NCBI GenBank assembly: GCA_026119855.1
Contig: JAOWBW010001456.1
Location: 124,001 to 188,000 of the forward strand
Direction of reading: 5' to 3'
Source: Campanula takesimana
Taxonomy: Eukaryota > Streptophyta > Magnoliopsida > Asterales > Campanulaceae
DNA length: 64,000 nucleotides
The translations under genes were made by a program, and so were the position numbers. The notes under the pieces are model-generated. The model was not told where the DNA came from and did no database searches. It saw only the letters and a list, made by a program, of their open reading frames with translations. Shown here piece by piece: positions 55,859 through 64,000 of the stretch. Numbering within the stretch: the stretch's first letter is position 1; every line of letters begins with the position of its first letter.

Positions 55859-56837
55859 TAGGCTTACGAAGTCGGCTCACTTCCTAGCAATTAAGGTAAA
55901 TGATTCATTGGAGAAATTGGCCAAGCTATACATTGATGAAATTGTGAGATTGCATGGGATCCCTATTTCGATAGTGTCCGATCGAGATGCAAGGTTTACA
56001 TCGAAATTCTGGAAGAGTCTACAACAAGCATTGGGTACGGAGTTGGCAATGAGTACCGCTTTTCACCCACAGACGGATGGACAGTCGGAAAGGACTATTC
56101 AGACTCTAGAAGATATGCTGAGAGCTACGTCGTTGGACTGGCAAGGGACATGGGACGAACATTTGACGCTAGTAGAATTTGCGTATAACAATAGTTATCA
56201 TGCTAGTATCGGTATGGCTCCGTACGAGGCATTATATGGGAGAAAGTGTAGATCACCGACTTGCTGGGGTGAAGTTGGTGAGAGGAAACTGACTGGACCG
56301 GAACTTGTTCAAGTAACCGCGGATAAAGTACAACAAATTCGGAAGTGGTTGTTGACCGCGCAAAGTCGACAAAAGTCGTATGCCGATCGTCGAAGACGTG
56401 ATTTGGAATTTCAACTGGGCGATCATGTGTTCCTGAAGATATCACCGACAAAGGGGGTTATGAGGTTCGGTATTCGAGGGAAGTTAAGCCCGAGATACGT
56501 GGGGCCCTTTGAAATTTTGGAACGAGTTGGATTGGTAGCTTACAAGCTAGCTTTACCGCCTGTGCTAGCTGGAGTGCACAATGTATTCCATGTGTCGATG
56601 CTAAGGAAGTACATCTCTGATCCGAGTCATGTGATCGAGTATAAACAACTAAGAGTTCGTGCTGATTTGAGTTACGACGAGGAACCCGTAAAGATCGTAG
56701 ATCGGAAGGATCAAACCTTGAGGAAAAGGGTGATCCCTTATGTGAAGGTGCAGTGGAGCAACCATACAGAAAGAGAAGCTACGTGGAAGCTCGAGAGCGA
56801 GATGCGAGAGGCATACCCCGCATTATTTTCTGATTAA
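55836..56837 (+). pseudogene. Chromovirus integrase core and chromodomain
   Basis: 333 codons starting at IVDRLTKSAHF. Second catalytic Asp in VSDRDARF and Glu in HPQTDGQSERT; GPY/F-like module (GPFEILERVG). The chromodomain at the end (KIVDRKDQTLRKRVIPYVKVQW ... EATWKLESEM) recognises modified histone tails and steers integration to heterochromatin in this clade. It ends at a natural TAA. Confidence 0.9.
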
Positions 56838-56882
56838 GGTACGTTTAGTTTGGTGGACCAAACTCTTTTAAGGAGGAAAGAA

Positions 56883-57528
56883 TGTAATAGCCGGCCACTT
56901 TGGGCCAATTATTTTATTTACTTTGGTTAAACTTTTACTTATGATGATGGGCTTGATTAATTAATTTATTAGGAAGTATGATTTGGGTTAAGTAGTGGGC
57001 CCAAGTTAGTCAAAACCCAATTAAAACTAGGAATCCTTTTTATTTTAGGAATGGAGAACCCTAGTAAATATATATATATATCCCTTTTATTCCCTCAACC
57101 TAGTTATTATAACACAAAAGAAAAGAACGGGAATTGTGAGAAAGGGGAGGCGGCGGCAGGGAACCGCAGAGAAGGAGAGAGAGATCGGGAAGGAGGAGAA
57201 GAAGAAGAAGAAGAAGAGAAAAAGGGAGGAAAGCGATTACTCAAGGTATAACCGTACTCCCTAAACTCCGCCTTCTCCGTTTAGTTCTCTAGATATTATT
57301 GAATTCGGATGGGAAACCCTAAACCTAATGTTGAACTAGGGTTTATAAAATTATGAAATTAGGATTGTATGATTGAATTAATAAGGAAGATGAAGTGGGT
57401 GTGTGTGCTGTGTGCGAGTGCGTCGTGTGTGTGTGTCGGAGTGTGCGACAGTGTGTGTGTGTGACGTGTGTGTGCGTTATATACATGCAGTTTGTGTGTG
57501 TATGTGTGTGTGTTCTTATACTGTGTGT

Positions 57529-57562
<34 letters not shown>

Positions 57563-59010
57563 TGTATGCTACGATGAATAGTGATCTGTGTTTAAGTATG
57601 CTGCGATGAACAATAATCTGGGAGGAATAGTAACACAATCTGGGAACAGTGAATTTACGCTGTGAATAGTGAATTTACGCTGTGAATAGTAAATTTACGC
57701 TGTGAATAGTAATCTGAGTTTATATATGCTGTGAATAGTAATCTGAGGGTAAAAAGCTGTGAATAGTAACATGTGAATAGTGTTTTGGGTTGAGATAATG
57801 GAACCCTAAAACATATCAATGAAGAATAAAAACCATGTAACCCTAAGGGTATTTTAGTAATCCGAAAGGGGTATTTTGGGAACACCAATAACGGGTAGAA
57901 CGAACCCTAACGAAGAGTTTAAGATGATGAACTCGTGAAGTTAAGAAAGTAAAATAAAGTATAATGGGGACGGAGAATTAAAGTAATTCATGTTCCTAAG
58001 AAAGCCGTGTTTGCGTGTTTGTAGATTGTGCACGTGAAATTGTTAAGTGAAGACCGCAAGGCTAAGGTAAGGGATTACGTTCCTTAAAGTTTTTGAATAT
58101 CATCCTTTTGAGATAGGATCCCTTTTATTCTTTCAAGTGTAGCTACTTATGGCCGTAGCATTTGAACTCTTATGACTCGAACGTCTTTTGAACTATCTTA
58201 CCCATGATATGTGTTGCTCATAGGGTATCAAAGAGAATTGAATTTGCTTTAAGTATTCTTGTACCTAGAATGCTTTGTGGAACATTGCTATATCTAAAAG
58301 AAACGGGTATAGTTAGCTTAGTCTGATAGAAAAGGGCTTAGCTAGAATTAGTCTGACTGAAAAGGGCTAATTTAGATAGTCTAATTTGAGAGAAAAGAAT
58401 TAGACGTAACGCTACTTGATGAAGTGGCTTAATGATCATGATCGAACTTAAGAGGGAGCACCGTGAGAAGGTGTAAGGTCCCTCGACACCCTGAAAAGGT
58501 GTAACACCCTGAAAAGGTGATGAATGAAACTATGGAATTGACGGACTTGTATTAGGGCCATAACTTCTTGAACTTAATAATTGTGCTTTCGTATATGTAC
58601 AGTTAAGATTATCGATTTTAGCCTTTCATTGAAGATATCATTTTGGCTCCGTTCTTTCGGTCATCTCTCCTTAGTACCCGGAGAGATCCCGTATGAACTT
58701 ACTGAGCATTGTTCGCTCACCCCTTCTCCTATTATTTTTCCCAGGTAAAGATTAAGGACCTATAAGGATTGCAAGGAAGGGCAGTCGGTGGTCAAACGAA
58801 GGGCTTAAGATAACTTTTATGTTTTATGTTGAGCTAGTGGGATGTACTAGCCGTTAGAATTTAAATGTTAGTTACGCTTCCGCACTATTTTGAATTATGG
58901 TTAGATTTTACTAGCCGTTGCTTTTGAACGTTGGATTTGAATTATGTTTGACGTTTGGGATTTCTTGGTTTATAAATTATTATTATTGTTTGAAAGTTCG
59001 GGTCGTTACA
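56883..59010 (+). repeat. 3' LTR of the chromovirus
   Basis: 2128-bp partner of 49146-51274, followed by GATTA. The hairpin cassette is repeated at 58288-58519. Confidence 0.95.
58288..58519 (+). repeat. Hairpin cassette in 3' LTR
   Basis: Second copy of 50552-50783 with no difference seen. Confidence 0.75.
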
Positions 59011-59156
59011 GATTATCCCTCTAACTAACTCTCTAACAAACTTCTACACTATTTACATTTAACACCCTTCGAGTTTACTTTAAATACACACGACACCCTT
59101 TATGTTGTGTGTAATCCTCAGTTGACACCTCAGCACTATTGTTTTCTAGCTTAACA
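59011..59156 (-). repeat. Old copia LTR, part 2
   Basis: On the minus strand the LTR starts TGTTAAGCTAG at 59156, immediately after a GGGGGG-type polypurine tract and the end of copia RNase H. It is cut at 59011 by the chromovirus. Confidence 0.65.
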
Positions 59157-59885
59157 GCCCCCCTCAAATTGAAAGGTGAGAAGATATTGATCACTTTCAA
59201 CTTGGCTAGCAAATAGGACATCTGAGTCGAAGTAAGAGCTTTTGTAAATAGATCAACTGGCTGATCTGTTGTCGCTAGAAATGAAGTAACAATTAGACCA
59301 TTTTTAATACAATCCCTCACAGTACGACAGTCAACCTCAATGTGTTTTGTACGCTCATGGTTAGGGCTGTTATACGAACTGAGCTGGCTCGAGCTCGGCT
59401 CGTGAAAGCTCGAGTGAGTTCGAGGTGTAGCTCGAGTCGAGCTCGAACCGATTGTCAAGCTCGTTCTTGTTATCGAGCCAACCGTGTTCTGCTCGTTAAA
59501 AGCTCGAGTTCGGCTCGATTAGCTCATTAAACTTCAATTTTTGTTTTCGAACGGCTCGAACTCGGCTCGATAAGCTCGAACTCAGCTCGATAAGCTCCTT
59601 AATACCATATTTTTCTTTAAAATAAGCCTAAGCTCGAGCTCGGCTCGTTAAAATTCGAGTTCGATATCGACTCGAGTTGTTCGCGAGCATCTCGCGAGCT
59701 CGATTCGACTCGAGCTCGAACAAGCAAGTGGGCTCGAGCTCGAGCTCGATAAGTTTTAAACGAACTCGAGCTCGACACCCCAAAGCTCGACTCGGCTCGG
59801 CTCATTTACAGCCCTGCTCATGGTACACAGGATTAGCTGCAATGTGCAGAGCAGCTTTATTATCACAAATTCAAAGGGACTAGAG
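59157..59885 (-). pseudogene. Copia RNase H C-terminus, split by a DNA transposon
   Basis: Minus strand: CDNKAALHIAANPVYHERTKHIEVDC is readable across the inserted element (59816-59885, then below 59361). It is followed by VRDCIKNGLIVTSFL, LFTKALTSTQMSYLL and the terminal LRGAV. These are the last motifs of copia pol. The rest of pol is not in the window. Confidence 0.85.
59361..59815. mobile_element. hAT-like non-autonomous element rich in GAGCTCG
   Basis: Left TTAGGGCTGTTATACGA and right TTTACAGCCCT (reverse complement AGGGCTGTAAA) are inverted ends. GCTCATGG is duplicated at 59353-59360 and 59816-59823, an 8-bp target duplication as in hAT elements (a ninth T also matches). The 455-bp interior is packed with AGCTCGAG/GGCTCGA palindromes and has no transposase. 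Open frames across it are artefacts. Confidence 0.8.
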
Positions 59886-61928
59886 TAAGGTAAATAAATT
59901 TTGCAGCTAACCTTAGTAGGTTTACATAGGAATTGACTTAATATATGCCCTTCAAAAGCATATATTAGGTAAAAACCTTAAACTGGGACGGAGAGAGAAC
60001 TTAGTAAGAGTTGAATTTGGGACCTATTACTGGAGGATACTGACCATTGGACTATCAAGATTTGTTATTTAAACTAGGTTCACTAATATTAATGTAGTAA
60101 ATGTCGCATATTGTTTGTTTACACTGAATGCTGGGAAGCAATTGGGTGCACAACACCCATATAGCAGATATAGGTTGCCTTAGATCCGCTTCTGGTCTAC
60201 CACCTTCCCCTTCCAGTCGTAAGTCAGGTTGGGAGTCACGTTTTTGATATTCAATACTTCAAATCATTTCTATTCAGACCCACAATTGGTGTGGGTCTTA
60301 AGATTCAATATGTATATCACTAGTTTTTTTTTTTTTTTTTTCCTTTTTCGGATTGATATATTATTAATATATTGTGTTGTAAATATGGAATTTGTTATAT
60401 TTTCCCGGTCGCGGTGATGGTGGTGTTGTAAGTGTATGGTGGTGTGGGATTTAAAAAAAAAACCCTAATCGCCTGATCTATGAAACCCAAACGTTAATTG
60501 ACATAATAATTAATCCTTCTCCTTTTCGAGCTATCATTTGTCCGTCACGAGATGAGGCACATGCCATTTGACGCTTGTTATATCTAACCTCATTGGAGGT
60601 AGGGGCAAAGTGTGACAATGTCATTGCATTTCATTTACGATTCTTGTGATGGTACGCTGTATGTATACAGTGAATGCATATCTTGAGTACGATAGTTAAA
60701 ACTGTTAAAAAACTGTTGAAAATATTTCTTCCATTTTTTTTTTTGGCAGGAAAGAAATTTTACTAAGGAAAAGTACATGATAAATTAATCAATTTGGGTT
60801 GGCAATAAGTGACAAACCAAGCATCCCAAATATTGCAAGAAGAAATAGAAACATCATACAATGACTCTCAACATAATAAAGAAAAAACAATTAATAACTC
60901 TCGGTGAAGAGGATTAAATTCTAATTGGGAAACTTATGAAAAATAAGTAAAAGTATCCGGACTAAAACTAAAAAGAAATGATGAGAAATTATGCGGTTTT
61001 GAGACGTCAATTTGGAATAATTTGCAATTCAAATAATCACTATAATCTGATCAAATTGACATAAGCATTTTTTTTTTTTTAACACATTGTCATGAAATGT
61101 AGAAAACCATTATGAATATTGGTTGCAAAATTTGTTGAGCAGAAATCACGAAAAAGAAAACAAGAAATTGAGAATCAGGATATAGGAAGCGAATGATTAA
61201 ATAAATATCACTGTTTTTGTGGTTTGAATTTATGTCTATCAAATTTATGTAAACTAAATGAATATTTTACCTTCATTTATAATGATTGACATTTTGTCAA
61301 GTATGTTAAAACTTTTGATGGGTAACGTCTCATATTAAAAGAAACTAATATTCATTAATAGACATTAACAACCTTTAACAATTAAAGTTAAATTTGTTTT
61401 TTAATTGATCACATGTAATTGTACAATTATGATAGTCATATTAATGTTGCCCAAATAATAAAATGATAAAAAAACAGTTTATTTCCTTGTTCCCTTCCCA
61501 AATTTATTTTTTGGGAAAGGGAGTATGTATGACAAGTTTTGATTGGAGGGTAGATCCTTCATAGAGAAGAAATAAACTCCAATTTAAAATTTGAGATTTT
61601 TACAGTTCAATTACACATATACTTCAGTTTAGAGCAAATTGCAAATTGGTGCCTTAAGTATTTCTCATATTTGCAATTCTCAACCTAAGAGTTTTAACGT
61701 GCCAATCAACCACTTATGTTTATCAATTTGTTGCAGTGTGGTGTATAAACTAACAATTCGTTAATAGGCAATCTTATCATTTTATGAAGAATGTGCAAGA
61801 CACGTGTTCTTCTATGGTTTACCCGTAAATTATAAGGGATTTTTAGTTATTTAACATCAGTCAGCCACATGAGAAAGTTTCTATCTGTTGAGAGTTGCCA
61901 TTTTTTTGATCGCCAGATTTTATGGTTG
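59886..61928. other. AT-rich intergenic stretch
   Basis: No gene found. It contains an isolated MITE-end-like GGGACGGAGAGAG near 59983, a GGGAAAGGGAGTATG end near 61514, T-runs near 60325-60342 and 61070, and a CAAATTGCAAATTGG phrase near 61635 shared with 48380-48490. Confidence 0.5.
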
Positions 61929-61933
61929 TCGGA

Positions 61934-62184
61934 TGTTGAGAAATCGGTGTGTGGGGAGAGGATTATGATGGTAATATTATTTAATCACTCTCTCAAATAA
62001 TTACAATGACTTAACCCTACATTTATACTACAGCCTAAACCCTATTACTTCAATACTCTATTCCTAATTTACATCCACTAATAAGGTAACAATATTAACA
62101 AAATATGTCCAGAATATTTACATGAGATATACACAATCTCCAAATTCCGTTCAACTTGATCTCGATCTATCTCAATCTCCAACT
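61934..62184 (-). repeat. 3' LTR of the TRIM-like element
   Basis: TGTTGAGAAATCGG ... CTCCAACT on the + strand. Confidence 0.85.
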
Positions 62185-62815
62185 CCCCCCCTCAAGTTGG
62201 AGGATCTACAACTTAAATACCCAACTTGCCAATACGACAATCAAAACGGGGAGAAAAATTCCAGTTTTTTTTTCATCGTCAGTCCACTTGTGTTCAACGT
62301 TGAGCACACAAGTGTCCGAACAACTTAACACACAAGTTGCTCCTCAGACCACCCAGATTTCTTATGTCATCATCGCGCTGCACTTGTGTAGCGTCTGTTT
62401 CTGATTCTGGTCGTTAATCTGGTGCAAATTCCCAGGAGTTAGGCATTCATTAATTTCGAGCACCAACTCCGGTCGATTTCATAGTATGTTGTATCGGCGC
62501 CGTCATTAGGGTTCTTCGCCGGTACAAATCTGCCGCCGACAACTATGGCACCACCGCCGTCGCTGCTGGTTTCTGGTCTTCTGGTCGTGCCCTGTCTTGT
62601 TCGTCTTGCACAATCCGTGCCACGAAGGAGAAAACTTTGTCATGAACGGGTCCCTCCTCAACGTTTTTTTCGTGCACCTCCCGTGCCGCAAAGAGGCTTC
62701 CACGGGCTCCTCCCGTCATTTGTTCTTCTCCACCATGTTGCCTACCATGGCAACGATGGTTTCATTGCGGAAGCGTATGGATATTCAGGCCCTCATATCG
62801 GAGGCTCTGATACCA
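62185..62815. other. TRIM interior with gene-like GC-rich segment
   Basis: 62340-62800 is GC-richer than the surroundings and has overlapping open phases on both strands (for example 62545-62850 plus and 62506-62703 minus). It may be captured host sequence. No domain was recognised. Confidence 0.4.
62803..62815 (-). other. Primer-binding site of the TRIM-like element
   Basis: Element-strand TGGTATCAGAGCC, an exact match to the initiator tRNA-Met type site, adjacent to the LTR. Confidence 0.85.
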
Positions 62816-63070
62816 TATTGAGAAATCGGTGTGTGGGGAGAGGATTATGATGGTAATATTATTTAATCACTCTCTCAAATAATTACAATGACTTAACCCT
62901 ACATTTATACTAAAGTCTAAACCCTATTACTTGATCATTACTCTATTCTTAATTTACATCCACTAAATAAGGTAACAATATTAACAAAATATGTCTAGAA
63001 TATTTACATGAGATATACACAATCTCCTAATTCCGTTCAACTTGATCTCGATCTATCTCAATCTCCAACT
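62816..63070 (-). repeat. 5' LTR of the TRIM-like element
   Basis: Partner of 61934-62184, with TATTGAG in place of TGTTGAG at the outer end. Confidence 0.85.
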
Positions 63071-63350
63071 TCGGAGCTTGATTGTGGTGGACGGAGCTCG
63101 GAGTTTTAGTTGATGGCCGGAGCTTACTGGACTACGGGGTGCGGCCTCCTTACTTTCGCCGGGGCTGTTCGGAACGTCCATTTGTTTACGCCAGAGCTTC
63201 TGAATTCAGCCTTTGGTCCCTCTTGCCTTCTTCTTGGAGCTCGCAAGCTGGCGGTTGGAACTAGCTGTGGTGGATGGAGCTCGCAAGTTAGAGCTTGGAA
63301 TTCGCAAGCCAGCGGTTAGAGGACACCAGAGCAAGAAGAATGGTCGCTGG
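63071..63350. repeat. GGAGCTxG-rich degenerate repeat
   Basis: Phrases GGAGCTTG, GGAGCTCG and GGAGCTCGCAAG recur about every 30-60 bp. Long frames here arise from the repeat and have no domain. Confidence 0.5.
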
Positions 63351-63472
63351 AGCTTGAGTTCGCTTCCCGGAGCCTTTGTGGGATGCGTGTTTTTTGGAGC
63401 TCGGGCTCCACAGGAGCTTGGAGTTCGCTTCCCGGAGCCACAGTGAGATGCGTGTTTTCCATAGCTCGGGCT
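63351..63472. repeat. Tandem duplication, ~66-bp unit
   Basis: Two copies of GAGTTCGCTTCCCGGAGCC then GATGCGTGTTTT then AGCTCGGGCT, offset about 66 bp, with several substitutions. Confidence 0.8.
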
Positions 63473-63831
63473 GCGATGTGGATAGTTCCTTGCACTGTTC
63501 TGAGTTGACCGTTTCCCCTTTTTCCAGCACGCGCACACTCATTTTCTACTTTTTTTTTTTTTGTTTTTGTTTTTTGCATAGGATACCCTTGAATTGAAAT
63601 GACAACACTGCCTTTTAAAAAGCCATGTGCAAGGCACATGTGCATCATCCTATTAAAAATTTAACGAATTGTTAGTATTTACACTACATTTTAACAAATT
63701 GACTTGGGTTTATTTAGCCATTCAGATCAAACGGTAATTCAAACTGTGATAGTCAAACAGCAAGTAAGAAAAAAGAAGAAGACAATAACAATGAAATAAT
63801 GCCACGGACAAAAATTACCGCCTAGGATTGC
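63473..63831. other. Intergenic, nothing firm
   Basis: T-rich tract at 63550-63576. ACGAATTGTTAGTATTTACA at 63664 resembles a phrase near 48373. This may be the promoter region of the gene starting at 63832. Confidence 0.4.
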
Positions 63832-64000
63832 ATGCCCTCGGCTCGGGATACCTTCGATCTAGTCGATCTCCATAAACTTCACTCATCTCGACTTCGGCCA
63901 TTGCTCTTCACCTCTGATGATTTCCCTCCAAATCGAAACCCTACTCCAACGGTCCCGAACTACTTTCCATCTTCTGCAAATCCATTCATTTCTCCTAAAA
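63832..64000 (+). CDS. Possible gene start, open at window edge
   Basis: ATG at 63832 opens 56 codons without a stop to the end of the window (MPSARDTFDLVDLHKLHSSR ...). Composition is more balanced than the AT-rich DNA before it, and it is rich in Ser, Pro and Asn. No family recognised. The frame could also be a chance opening in a 5' UTR. Confidence 0.35.
   Translation, partial: MPSARDTFDLVDLHKLHSSRLRPLLFTSDDFPPNRNPTPTVPNYFPSSANPFISPK

Larger units (their letters stand above)
49146..59010 (+). mobile_element. Tekay/Del-like chromovirus (Ty3/gypsy), 9.9 kb, very recent insertion
   Basis: Flanked by GATTA (49141-49145, 59011-59015). LTRs 49146-51274 and 56883-59010 differ at only a handful of positions, including a TG-run length change. 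Order: LTR, initiator-Met PBS, atypical 5' region with an AT-hook ORF and hairpin array, gag remnant, protease remnant, RT, RNase H, integrase, chromodomain, LTR. Long LTRs and the integrase-linked chromodomain place it with Tekay/Del chromoviruses. Gag lacks its N-terminal half and pol has two frameshifts and at least one stop, so it must have moved with help from a complete relative, or part of the damage is sequence error. Confidence 0.93.
61934..63070 (-). mobile_element. TRIM-like miniature LTR retrotransposon
   Basis: Direct repeats of about 253 bp (61934-62184, 62816-63070) flank a 631-bp interior, with TCGGA duplicated at 61929-61933 and 63071-63075. On the minus strand TGGTATCAGAGCC (62803-62815) directly abuts the 5' LTR, and a purine run (GAGGGGGGG) precedes the 3' LTR. 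No gag or pol is present, as in TRIM elements. LTRs show several substitutions and small indels. Confidence 0.88.

Noticed and set aside
59342..59883. Arg/Ser-rich proteins over the GAGCTCG region
   Set aside because: Translations of palindromic repeats in a non-autonomous DNA element.
63206..63648. Overlapping 70-110 codon proteins on both strands
   Set aside because: Produced by GGAGCTxG repeats; no domain and no splice context.

Overview
This window looks like nuclear DNA of a flowering plant, most likely a eudicot. It holds an intron-rich MUT9-like (casein-kinase-1-like) kinase, a CC-NBS-LRR immune receptor, very many TA-flanked MITEs with CTCCCTCCGTCCC-type ends, RTE and L1 LINEs, and copia, Tat-type and chromovirus LTR retrotransposons. 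No bacterial-type operon, CRISPR array or organelle segment was recognised. Species cannot be named from this sequence alone.

Layout. 1-791: copia gag remnant (minus). 1586-14994: an apparently intact 16-exon kinase gene (minus, 727 codons). Its fifth intron (7061-12776) carries an antisense RTE-type LINE that is itself split by an L1-type LINE fragment. 15250-27380: gene-poor DNA with nested MITEs, a tRNA-type SINE, a 9-bp-TSD Mutator-like element, a solo LTR, a long-armed foldback and one small two-exon gene (25629-25908). 27382-39660: a PPR remnant and an LRR remnant separated by an 11.7 kb Tat-lineage Ty3/gypsy element (minus) that carries a spliced antisense gene. 41608-44372: an NLR gene (plus). 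45079-48128: a non-autonomous copia-like element whose pol is replaced by a plant Transposase_32-like ORF. 49146-59010: a very young 9.9 kb Tekay/Del-like chromovirus (plus) inserted in an old copia LTR. 59157-59885: remains of that copia element, split by a hAT-like element. 61934-63070: a TRIM-like miniature LTR element. 63832-64000: possible start of a gene that leaves the window.

Three host genes look functional: the kinase, the NLR and the small 65-codon gene. The rest is layered transposon history. Several insertions can be dated relative to each other from intact target-site duplications: TAAAC (twice), GAATT, GATTA, TCGGA, the 9-bp TTATCATTA, and the SINE 12-mer.

The most unusual signal is in the chromovirus at 49146-59010. 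Its LTRs are almost identical, but most of gag is missing. The space between the primer-binding site and the gag remnant holds a coiled-coil/AT-hook-like ORF and an array of short hairpins (52311-52960). These hairpins share a loop of the form TATTGAAAC while their stems change in a compensated way. A related hairpin cassette with 11-nt loops lies in both LTRs (50552-50783 and 58288-58519).
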